From contig CAJUOE010000109.1 of NCBI GenBank assembly GCA_910587895.1, positions 1 to 5,095 of the forward strand: DNA of 5,095 bases, read 5' to 3'. The position numbers and the translations under genes were made by a program. The notes under the pieces are model-generated. The model was given only the letters and a program-made list of their open reading frames with translations, was not told the DNA's origin and ran no database searches. Shown piece after piece: positions 1 to 5,095 of this stretch. This DNA comes from an uncultured Lachnospiraceae bacterium (GTDB taxonomy: Bacteria; Bacillota; Clostridia; Lachnospirales; Lachnospiraceae). Within the stretch, counting starts at the first letter, position 1. The number at the start of each line of letters is the position of its first letter.

Positions 1-27
1 AAAAAAAGAGCGGCAGGGGACACATAT

Positions 28-33
28 AGGAGG
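28..33 (+). promoter_or_regulatory. Ribosome binding site of the chemoreceptor gene
   Basis: AGGAGG lies six bases before the ATG at 40, a near-ideal Shine-Dalgarno sequence, and this fixes the start of the first gene. The 39 bases before the start are too few to show a promoter, which must lie outside the window. Confidence 0.9.
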
Positions 34-39
34 AAGAAT

Positions 40-1533
40 ATGGGTACAGAGAACAGATTCCGATACAATGACAAATCAGAGCGTTACCGCATGATGAACC
101 TTTTTCTATATATTGCAGTTGTAGCTGCATGGGTGGGATATGCCGCATACCTGTGGCTGAAATATATGACAGGCGGCATGGTGCTCATTATGATGGCTGC
201 CAATACGGTGTTTATTGCACTCTGTATTATCATAAATACGGTTCTTCTGTTAAAAGACCGGGCAACGCCACGGCTGAAAATGGCAATCAATATTGAATAT
301 GGGCTGATGTTTCTAAGCTTGGCTTTGCAGACGGATGCACAGTTTATCAATATTCTGTTGCTGGGAATCCTTGCAGCACAGGTTCCTTATTATGATTCTA
401 AGAATTACAGGATTACATTTTTCTCTTATGTTGCACTGTATATTATGGAGTTAATTGTACAGGGTGTGAAACATATGATTACCTGGGACATTGATACGAT
501 CTGCACAATTTATGTCATGCTTGGCGTGCTCTATGTTCTTGGACGCGTGGGCGGCGTGACAAAGATGTTCAGTGACCACGCCCTGGGTACGGTGCTTGAA
601 CAGAGTGAGAAACAGAAGAAGATGATGGACGGAATCATTTCCATCTCACAGACGGTACAGGAAGAATCCGGTAAAAGTACGGAGATGGTGGACGATCTGG
701 TTGAGTCAACCAGGATGGTGACGCGCAGTATGCAGGAGATTTCTTCAACCACCGGGGTGACAGCGGATAATATTTCGGAGCAGAGCATTATGACCCAGAA
801 TATTCAGGAGTTGATTGATGAGACGCTCAACCGTTCCCGGAAAATGGTGGATATTGCAGAAGATTCGAATAAGAGCATTCAGGAGAATCTGGATGTGATG
901 GAAGAACTGAAAGGGCAGTCTGCACAGATTGCAAGCACCAATAAACAGGTGACGGAGTCCATGGGCAAGCTTCAGGATAAGACGAAGGAGGTAGAGGAGA
1001 TCGCAGACATGATTCTTGATATCTCCAGCCAGACGGATTTGCTGTCACTGAACGCCTCCATTGAGAGCGCCAGGGCCGGGGAGGCCGGGCGGGGATTTGC
1101 CGTGGTGGCAGACCAGATACGCCAGCTGGCGGAACAGACGAAGAATTCTACCGAGAGCATTACAAGAATTATTCTGGAGTTGAATGAGAATGCAAATGAG
1201 GTAATGAGGTCTATCGAGACTTCTCTGGAAGCCACGACAAACCAGAATAAGATGATACATTCCGCGGCGGACAGTTTTGGAAAACTGGATCAGAATATGG
1301 AAAATTTAATCGAGGATATTCAGGAAATAGATCAGAGAATCAACCATCTTGCAGATGCCAACAACCGTATTGTAGACAATATTTCCCATTTGTCGGCGAC
1401 GACGGAGCAGATAACCGCCAATGCCGAACAGGCGAGCAGCATCAGTGAGAAAAGCCTGCAATATGCGAAACAGGCAAAGGATGCAATTATGTTGATTCAG
1501 GAGACCACCGAAGGAATGAAAGCGTATCTATAA
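40..1533 (+). CDS. Methyl-accepting chemotaxis protein, six-helix membrane type without HAMP
   Basis: Chemoreceptor of 497 residues that should signal to CheA/CheW at the cytoplasmic face of the membrane. A short basic N-terminus is followed by about six hydrophobic segments (roughly residues 20-40, 46-71, 82-97, 102-118, 123-143, 151-171) with only short loops, so there is no large extracellular ligand-binding domain. From about residue 177 to the end it is a long Ser/Thr/Gln/Glu-rich helical coiled coil. The conserved hairpin tip is at residues 328-367 and includes ARAGEAGRGFAVVAD. A typical adaptation-methylation patch, SATTEQITANAEQ, is at 452-464. I see no HAMP domain between the last helix and the signalling region, and no CheR-tethering pentapeptide at the C-terminus. 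The family assignment is certain from the tip. The ligand is unknown; the membrane bundle itself may be the sensor (inference). It probably shares a transcript with the gene 27 bases downstream. Confidence 0.95.
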   Translation: MGTENRFRYNDKSERYRMMNLFLYIAVVAAWVGYAAYLWLKYMTGGMVLIMMAANTVFIALCIIINTVLLLKDRATPRLKMAINIEYGLMFLSLALQTDAQFINILLLGILAAQVPYYDSKNYRITFFSYVALYIMELIVQGVKHMITWDIDTICTIYVMLGVLYVLGRVGGVTKMFSDHALGTVLEQSEKQKKMMDGIISISQTVQEESGKSTEMVDDLVESTRMVTRSMQEISSTTGVTADNISEQSIMTQNIQELIDETLNRSRKMVDIAEDSNKSIQENLDVMEELKGQSAQIASTNKQVTESMGKLQDKTKEVEEIADMILDISSQTDLLSLNASIESARAGEAGRGFAVVADQIRQLAEQTKNSTESITRIILELNENANEVMRSIETSLEATTNQNKMIHSAADSFGKLDQNMENLIEDIQEIDQRINHLADANNRIVDNISHLSATTEQITANAEQASSISEKSLQYAKQAKDAIMLIQETTEGMKAYL

Positions 1534-1547
1534 ATTATATTAATATA

Positions 1548-1553
1548 AAGGAG
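1548..1553 (+). promoter_or_regulatory. Ribosome binding site of the AIM24-family gene
   Basis: AAGGAG sits seven bases before the ATG at 1561, followed by further GA-rich bases. No separate promoter or terminator is evident in the 27-base gap after the chemoreceptor gene, which supports co-transcription. Confidence 0.8.
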
Positions 1554-1560
1554 AGAGGTT

Positions 1561-2241
1561 ATGAGATATCAGGTTTTAGGAGACACAATGCCAGCAGTAG
1601 AAGTTCGTTTTGACGCAGCGGGGGAGAGTATGTACACCCAGTCTGGCGGAATGGCATGGATGAGCGAAGGAATCACGATGGATTCTAACATGAGAGGCGG
1701 CCTGGGAAAGAGCATCGGAAGAATGTTTTCCGGGGAATCCCTGTTTATGGCAACCTATAAGGCGGAGAAACCGGATGCGATGATTGCATTTGCCTCAACG
1801 GTGGCAGGCGAGATTCTTCCGATTGATATCGGAGCCAGCGGAACGATGATCTGCCAGAAAGGCGCGTTCCTGTGCGCGCAGGAGAGCGTAAACTTAAGCG
1901 TTAAGTTTACCAAGAAGCTGTCGGCCGGATTTTTCGGCGGGGAAGGTTTTATCTTGCAGGGGATTTCCGGTTCCGGAATGGTATTTCTGGAGATTGATGG
2001 AAATAAGATTGAGAAGAATCTGGCGCCGGGCGAGGTAATTAAAGTTGATACCGGGAACGTAGTTGCTTTCGAGGAGAGCGTGAAGTATGAGGTTGAGACC
2101 GTAAAGGGCTTAAAGAATATCTTCTTCGGCGGAGAGGGATTGTTCCTCACCAAGCTTACCGGACCGGGCAAAGTCATCCTTCAGACCCAGAACTTTAACG
2201 AATTTGCAGGACGTATTGCGCGTTTGATACCGAGTAAATAA
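1561..2241 (+). CDS. AIM24 / TIGR00266-family protein
   Basis: Protein of 226 residues recognised as a member of the AIM24 (TIGR00266) family, whose bacterial members are usually about 220-260 residues, so it looks full length. It has no signal peptide and no membrane helix. It is glycine-rich with alternating hydrophobic residues, consistent with the all-beta fold of the family. FFGGEG occurs twice, at residues 124-129 and 188-193, each followed by a similar strand-turn-strand stretch (FILQGISGSG and LFLTKLTGPG), which indicates internal duplication. The family's biochemical role in bacteria is not established. The yeast namesake is a mitochondrial inner-membrane protein, so a membrane-associated role is possible but not shown here. 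The gene directly follows a chemoreceptor gene and ends five bases before the -35 box of metK. The start is supported by a good ribosome binding site. Confidence 0.85.
   Translation: MRYQVLGDTMPAVEVRFDAAGESMYTQSGGMAWMSEGITMDSNMRGGLGKSIGRMFSGESLFMATYKAEKPDAMIAFASTVAGEILPIDIGASGTMICQKGAFLCAQESVNLSVKFTKKLSAGFFGGEGFILQGISGSGMVFLEIDGNKIEKNLAPGEVIKVDTGNVVAFEESVKYEVETVKGLKNIFFGGEGLFLTKLTGPGKVILQTQNFNEFAGRIARLIPSK
1888..1910. repeat. Intragenic 23-base inverted repeat
   Basis: GTAAACTTAA (1888-1897) and TTAAGTTTAC (1901-1910) are perfect ten-base arms around GCG, inside the AIM24-family gene. It codes for V-N-L-S-V-K-F-T with no break in the frame. It could form a hairpin in the mRNA or bind a dimeric protein. 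It may equally be a by-product of similar codons. Confidence 0.75.
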
Positions 2242-2246
2242 AAGTG

Positions 2247-2275
2247 TTGACATCTTATGTAAAACATAGTATGCT
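2247..2275 (+). promoter_or_regulatory. Promoter of metK leader
   Basis: TTGACA (2247-2252), a perfect -35 box, is followed after 17 bases by TATGCT (2270-2275), a 4/6 match to the -10 consensus. Initiation would fall near 2282, giving about 35 leader bases before the riboswitch. The -35 box starts five bases after the preceding stop codon. A perfect inverted repeat (TATGT-AAA-ACATA, 2256-2268) lies wholly within the spacer. A second TTGAAA/TAATAT pair at 2288-2313 has too short a spacer (14 bases) and would start transcription inside the aptamer, so it is not preferred. Confidence 0.7.
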
Positions 2276-2316
2276 AGATACGAAGATTTGAAAATTCCAT
2301 ATTGTTGTAATATTTT

Positions 2317-2412
2317 CTCTTATTCAGAGTGGTGGAGGTACATAGGATCTGTGAAACCACGGCAACCCCTTATGGAAGGTGCTAACCTGAGCGAGTGATC
2401 GAACAATAAGAG
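2317..2412 (+). ncRNA. SAM-I (S-box) riboswitch aptamer
   Basis: Cis-acting RNA that binds S-adenosylmethionine and turns off the gene behind it. The parts visible in order are: P1, CTCTTATT (2317-2324) with AATAAGAG (2405-2412), eight perfect pairs; P2a, GTGGT (2329-2333) with ACCAC (2356-2360); the kink-turn bases GGAGG and TGAA; P2b, ACA with TGT (2340-2342/2350-2352), closing the loop TAGGATC; the conserved GGCAACC (2361-2367); P3, ACC/GGT (2365-2367/2378-2380); the conserved AAGGTGCTAA (2376-2385); and a short P4, CGA/TCG (2392-2394/2399-2401), with a GTGA loop. The loop bases AGG (2344-2346) can form the expected pseudoknot with CCT (2386-2388). It lies upstream of metK, a classic S-box target. 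P4 is shorter than usual, but the core is intact. Confidence 0.95.
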
Positions 2413-2436
2413 GATTTGATTATCTTTTTGACTATC

Positions 2437-2469
2437 AGGTTCGCTTATTTTCAATAGGCGAACCTTTTT
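2437..2469 (+). terminator. metK leader: Riboswitch-controlled intrinsic terminator
   Basis: A 13-pair stem, 2437-2449 with 2453-2465 (one U-G pair at 2445/2457), has a TTC loop and runs into five Ts (2465-2469). Its 5' arm contains CTTATT (2444-2449), an exact copy of the 5' strand of aptamer helix P1. The 3' strand of P1 (AATAAG, 2405-2410) can therefore pair with either one. Without SAM it should pair with the terminator arm as an antiterminator, helped by TGAT/ATCA (2417-2420/2434-2437). With SAM, P1 holds it and the terminator forms. This is a standard OFF switch. Confidence 0.9.
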
Positions 2470-2498
2470 AACGTTACGTTATCTGGAATGAGAATCAA

Positions 2499-2504
2499 AG
2501 GAGG
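2499..2504 (+). promoter_or_regulatory. Ribosome binding site of metK
   Basis: AGGAGG lies eight bases before the ATG at 2513. It is outside the terminator stem, so control should act on transcription rather than on ribosome access. Confidence 0.9.
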
Positions 2505-2512
2505 AAACAGAA

Positions 2513-3700
2513 ATGGAAAAAAGATTATTTACTTCGGAATCTGTCACAGAGGGACATCCGGATAAAGTGTGCGATGCGGTGTCAGATGCGATTCTGGATG
2601 CATTGATGGAGCAGGATCCCATGAGCCGCGTGGCATGTGAGACGGCAACCTGTACGGGGTTTGTTCTGGTAACCGGAGAGATTACGAGCAAAGCACAGAT
2701 TGATATTCCGCAGATTGTACGGGATACGGTAAATGAAATCGGCTATGATGATGCGGCAACCGGATTTGATGGAAATACCTGTGCGGTTATGGTCGCATTG
2801 GATCGCCAGTCTGCTGATATTGCAATGGGCGTGGACAAAGCGCTGGAGGCAAAAGAAAACAAGATGTCAGATGAAGAGCTTGAGGCAATTGGAGCCGGGG
2901 ATCAGGGCATGATGTTTGGATATGCATCAAATGAGACGCCGGAATTGATGCCGTATCCGATTTCACTTGCGCATAAGCTTGCCTTGCAGTTGACAAAGGT
3001 ACGTAAGGACGGTACTTTAAAATATTTACGGCCGGATGGAAAGACCCAGGTGTCCGTAGAATATGATGAAGATGGCAACCCGACGAGGCTGGAGGCAGTT
3101 GTGCTCTCCACGCAGCACGATGCGGATGTAACGCAGGAGCAGATTCATGCGGATATCAAAAAACATGTATTTGACCCGATTCTTCCCAAGGAGATGATAG
3201 ACGCCGAGACGAAATTCTTCATCAATCCGACCGGACGTTTCGTGATTGGCGGACCGCATGGAGATGCAGGACTGACCGGACGTAAGATTATCGTGGATAC
3301 ATACGGCGGATATGCGCGTCATGGCGGCGGGGCTTTTTCTGGTAAGGATTGTACGAAAGTAGACCGTTCGGCAGCCTACGCAGCGCGCTATGTGGCTAAG
3401 AATATTGTAGCGGCAGGTCTTGCAGATAAATGTGAAATCCAGTTGTCTTATGCAATCGGTGTGGCACAGCCGACCTCTGTGATGGTGGATACGTTTGGCA
3501 CCGGTAAGATTTCCGATGAGAAACTGGTAGACATGATTCGTGAGAACTTTGATCTGCGCCCGGCGGGAATCATCAAAATGCTGGATCTGAGGCGTCCAAT
3601 TTACAAGCAGACGGCAGCGTATGGACATTTCGGACGCAACGATTTGAACCTGCCCTGGGAGGCAACGGATAAGGTAGAAGTCCTGAAGAAATATTTATAA
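2513..3700 (+). CDS. metK: S-adenosylmethionine synthetase (methionine adenosyltransferase)
   Basis: Cytoplasmic enzyme that makes S-adenosylmethionine from methionine and ATP, releasing phosphate and pyrophosphate. The 395 residues match the usual bacterial length (about 380-400). Visible signatures are TSESVTEGHPDK at residues 7-18, with the catalytic-site His15 and metal-binding Asp17; the ATP-motif GAGDQG at 127-132; FVIGGPHGDAGLTGRK in the central region; and the glycine-rich GGGAFSGKD at 271-279. The C-terminal part includes YGHFGR and is complete. The start is fixed by a strong ribosome binding site and by the N-terminus fitting the family. The gene stands alone between its riboswitch leader and its own terminator. 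Expression should fall when SAM is plentiful. No anomalies are seen. Confidence 0.98.
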   Translation: MEKRLFTSESVTEGHPDKVCDAVSDAILDALMEQDPMSRVACETATCTGFVLVTGEITSKAQIDIPQIVRDTVNEIGYDDAATGFDGNTCAVMVALDRQSADIAMGVDKALEAKENKMSDEELEAIGAGDQGMMFGYASNETPELMPYPISLAHKLALQLTKVRKDGTLKYLRPDGKTQVSVEYDEDGNPTRLEAVVLSTQHDADVTQEQIHADIKKHVFDPILPKEMIDAETKFFINPTGRFVIGGPHGDAGLTGRKIIVDTYGGYARHGGGAFSGKDCTKVDRSAAYAARYVAKNIVAAGLADKCEIQLSYAIGVAQPTSVMVDTFGTGKISDEKLVDMIRENFDLRPAGIIKMLDLRRPIYKQTAAYGHFGRNDLNLPWEATDKVEVLKKYL

Positions 3701-3733
3701 ATATTTGCAGAAGAATAAGCAGAAATAATAAAT

Positions 3734-3769
3734 AAAAACCTCCTGCCACGATTCGGCAGGAGGCTTTTT
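3734..3769 (+). terminator. Intrinsic terminator after metK
   Basis: Nine perfect GC-rich pairs, CCTCCTGCC (3739-3747) with GGCAGGAGG (3755-3763), close a seven-base loop and are followed by C and five Ts (3765-3769). Five As (3734-3738) precede the stem, so the reverse strand also carries a T tract and the element could work in both directions. It separates metK from the dGTPase gene. Confidence 0.93.
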
Positions 3770-3805
3770 GTCTTAATATTTAAAATGCTTATTACTATCT
3801 GAAAA

Positions 3806-3827
3806 TTCCGCCTTATGTATTGCGGAA
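3806..3827. repeat. Small inverted repeat overlapping a candidate promoter
   Basis: TTCCGC (3806-3811) and GCGGAA (3822-3827) are perfect six-base arms around ten bases. No T tract follows, so it is not a terminator. The right arm overlaps the likely -35 box of the promoter ahead of the dGTPase gene, so it could be an operator. Six-base arms can also arise by chance. Confidence 0.4.
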
Positions 3828-3848
3828 ACAATATCGGCATGATAGAAT
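3820..3848 (+). promoter_or_regulatory. Candidate promoter of the dGTPase gene
   Basis: TTGCGG (3820-3825, 3/6 to consensus) and TAGAAT (3843-3848, 5/6) are 17 bases apart. TG at 3840-3841 gives an extended -10 element (TGATAGAAT). Transcription would start near 3855, leaving about 70 leader bases before the ATG at 3926. TATGAT at 3885-3890 is an alternative -10 box but has no recognisable -35 at the right distance. Confidence 0.45.
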
Positions 3849-3912
3849 TAGAAAAAGTTTCAAAAGTGTGGAATGAAAACAGTGTATGATGGATAAATGT
3901 GGATTTTGTGAG

Positions 3913-3918
3913 AGAAGG
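3913..3918 (+). promoter_or_regulatory. Ribosome binding site deciding the dGTPase start
   Basis: AGAAGG lies seven bases before the ATG at 3926. The in-frame GTG at 3899 has only weak GATGGA-like bases upstream and adds nine residues without family character. The ATG is therefore preferred. Confidence 0.7.
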
Positions 3919-3925
3919 TACGGTC

Positions 3926-5041
3926 ATGGAATGGAAGAAACTGCTCTGTGATGACAGGGTGAGAGATTACAGGAAGAAATCGTCTGCGGATTTGCGGACG
4001 GAGTATGAGAAAGATTATCACCGGATTATCGGGAGCGCATCGTTTCGACGCCTGCAGGATAAGACGCAGGTGTTTCCATTGGATAACAGTGATTTTGTCC
4101 GCACGAGGCTGACACATTCCCTGGAAGTTTCTTCCTTTGCCAAATCATTGGGACAGAATATCGCAAGAGGCATTATTCAGGAGAAGAAAGATGCGGGGTT
4201 TTTGCCGGAATATCAGGGATACATCTGTGATATCCTGCAATGCGCGGGGCTTTTGCATGATATCGGGAATCCGCCCTTCGGCCATTTTGGAGAGACGGCA
4301 ATCCGGGACTGGTTTTCTATGAATTTACCGAAGATAAATTATCGCAGAGACGACGGCAGCGAGCAGCCGTTAAGCGAGATTTTAAATCGGCAGATGCAGG
4401 AGGATTTCTGTCATTTTGAGGGGAATACGCAGGCCTTGCGTCTGGTGGCGAAACTGCATTATCTGGTAGATGAGAATGGCATGAACCTGACCAAATCGCT
4501 TTTGGGTACCATTATGAAATATCCCGGATCTTCTTTGGAGATTGAGAAGAAAGGTCACATCAAGCATAAAAAGATGGGGTATTATTATGCAGAGCGAGAA
4601 TTGTTTGAAGATTTGCAGGTAAGCCTTGGCACACATGGAAACCGCCATCCGCTGGCGTTTGTGCTGGAGGCGGCGGACGATATCGCATATAAGACAGCCG
4701 ATATTGAGGATGCCGTAAAGAAGGGATGCATCACATATGAGAAACTTGTCAGTGAGCTTAGGTCTTACGGCGATAAAATCCAGGAGGATAAGAAAGAAGT
4801 TTTTATGCGCCTTGTATACAGCCTGGAGAAGAAATATGAGCGTGCCTTAAAGAGGCGTTTGCAGCGCCCAGAGAGCAATGCCGTGCAGAATTGGGCGGTA
4901 TATATCCAGGGATGGATGATAAACGACGTTTCCAGATGTTTTCTTGATAATTATGATGCGTTGATGGACGGCAGCTATGGCGCGCAGGGAGAGGATTTAT
5001 TTACCGGAACGGATGGGGAAATGATGAAGTGGGGTATGTGA
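3926..5041 (+). CDS. dgt: dGTP triphosphohydrolase (HD superfamily), apparently lacking its C-terminus
   Basis: Cytoplasmic metal-dependent enzyme of the dGTPase family, which hydrolyses dGTP to deoxyguanosine and triphosphate; relatives can act on other dNTPs. From the ATG it has 371 residues. The N-terminal family block (YHRIIGSASFRRLQDKTQVF) is followed by the HD metal ligands: His64 in LTHSLEVS, His111-Asp112 in LLHDIGNPPFGHFGE, and Asp251/Asp252 in EAADDIAYKTADIEDA. His163 in HFEGNTQALRL is also conserved. It resembles the E. coli Dgt type (505 residues) and clostridial relatives more than the short dNTPase type. After GEDLFTGTDGEMM the frame runs only four more codons to TGA, where relatives continue for roughly 100 residues (family knowledge, not aligned here). 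The last codons overlap the start of another coding sequence in a different frame. The missing part probably affects oligomer and active-site assembly, so activity is uncertain. Confidence 0.88.
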   Translation: MEWKKLLCDDRVRDYRKKSSADLRTEYEKDYHRIIGSASFRRLQDKTQVFPLDNSDFVRTRLTHSLEVSSFAKSLGQNIARGIIQEKKDAGFLPEYQGYICDILQCAGLLHDIGNPPFGHFGETAIRDWFSMNLPKINYRRDDGSEQPLSEILNRQMQEDFCHFEGNTQALRLVAKLHYLVDENGMNLTKSLLGTIMKYPGSSLEIEKKGHIKHKKMGYYYAERELFEDLQVSLGTHGNRHPLAFVLEAADDIAYKTADIEDAVKKGCITYEKLVSELRSYGDKIQEDKKEVFMRLVYSLEKKYERALKRRLQRPESNAVQNWAVYIQGWMINDVSRCFLDNYDALMDGSYGAQGEDLFTGTDGEMMKWGM

Positions 5042-5095
5042 CAGGGGTGTTTGACCTGTTTCATATCGGACATTTGAATTTGCTGGAAAATTGTA
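5029..5095 (+). CDS. Cytidylyltransferase-like nucleotidyltransferase, N-terminal part only, cut by window end
   Basis: Reading from GTG at 5029 gives VGYVTGVFDLFHIGH and seven further residues. This is the N-terminus of a cytidylyltransferase-like (PF01467-type) protein, the superfamily that includes glycerol-3-phosphate cytidylyltransferase. The HIGH nucleotide-binding motif is at 5062-5073. The substrate cannot be told from this fragment. The frame is open upstream only to 4957 and contains no ATG, so GTG 5029 is the only good start seen. It overlaps the dGTPase stop by 13 bases. ATG codons at 5021 and 5024 would precede the motif naturally (M-M-K, then V-G-Y) if one base were present between AAG and TGGGG. 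The start is therefore either GTG or disturbed by an indel or fusion. Confidence 0.75.
   Translation, partial: MGYVTGVFDLFHIGHLNLLENC

Noticed and set aside
1755..2177. A 140-codon open frame on the minus strand opposite the AIM24-family gene
   Set aside because: It is a shadow of the real gene; the translation is rich in Pro and Ser with no domain-like pattern.
2469..2481. TAACGTTA palindrome and ACGTTACGTTA direct repeat after the riboswitch terminator
   Set aside because: Too short and simple to separate from chance; it plays no clear part in the leader structures.
3026..3628. A 200-codon open frame on the minus strand opposite metK
   Set aside because: It lies wholly opposite an unmistakable metK, its translation has no recognisable family character, and I see no start signal supporting it.
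3839..3889. Sixteen-codon frame MIELEKVSKVWNENSV, which looks like the start of an ABC transporter ATPase and is in frame with the dGTPase gene across one TGA
   Set aside because: It has no ribosome binding site, it overlaps the likely promoter, and the sequence after the stop does not continue an ATPase. The likeness over 16 residues is too short to call a gene remnant.
3899..3925. Upstream GTG start extending the dGTPase by nine residues
   Set aside because: The ribosome binding site is weak, whereas AGAAGG is well placed for the ATG at 3926, and MEWKKLL fits the family N-terminus.
4137..4322. A 61-codon + strand frame inside the dGTPase gene
   Set aside because: It overlaps the conserved HD motif region of the true frame, and its own product resembles nothing known.

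Overview
The window is 5,095 bases of ordinary chromosomal sequence. It most likely comes from a Gram-positive, gut-type Clostridia bacterium, probably of the Lachnospiraceae. The grounds are strong AGGAGG-type ribosome binding sites, a SAM-I (S-box) riboswitch ahead of metK, the character of the protein sequences, and moderate GC content. No database search was possible, so the taxonomic placement is inference. All genes lie on the + strand.

Layout. At 40-1533 is a six-helix, HAMP-less methyl-accepting chemotaxis protein. It is followed after 27 bases by an AIM24/TIGR00266-family protein (1561-2241), and the two probably share a transcript. A TTGACA promoter begins five bases after the AIM24 stop codon. 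It drives a leader with a complete SAM-I aptamer (2317-2412) and an intrinsic terminator (2437-2469), then metK (2513-3700), encoding S-adenosylmethionine synthetase. High SAM should therefore stop transcription before the enzyme that makes SAM. A strong, possibly bidirectional terminator (3734-3769) closes metK.

After an intergenic stretch with a candidate promoter and a small inverted repeat comes a dGTP triphosphohydrolase of the HD superfamily (3926-5041, ATG start preferred over an upstream in-frame GTG). Its catalytic core is intact, but the reading frame stops where relatives of this type continue for roughly another 100 residues. In a different frame, overlapping the last codons, the sequence turns into the N-terminus of a cytidylyltransferase-like nucleotidyltransferase (HIGH motif at 5062-5073) that runs off the window.

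How the genes work together. MetK makes SAM, which is also the methyl donor for the adaptation methylation of chemoreceptors, but nothing in the sequence shows a deliberate link beyond adjacency. The most notable item is the dgt/cytidylyltransferase junction, which looks like a deletion or an assembly joint. The riboswitch is a clear example of a known class. I see no mobile element, CRISPR array, tRNA or rRNA, and no convincing new multi-gene system.
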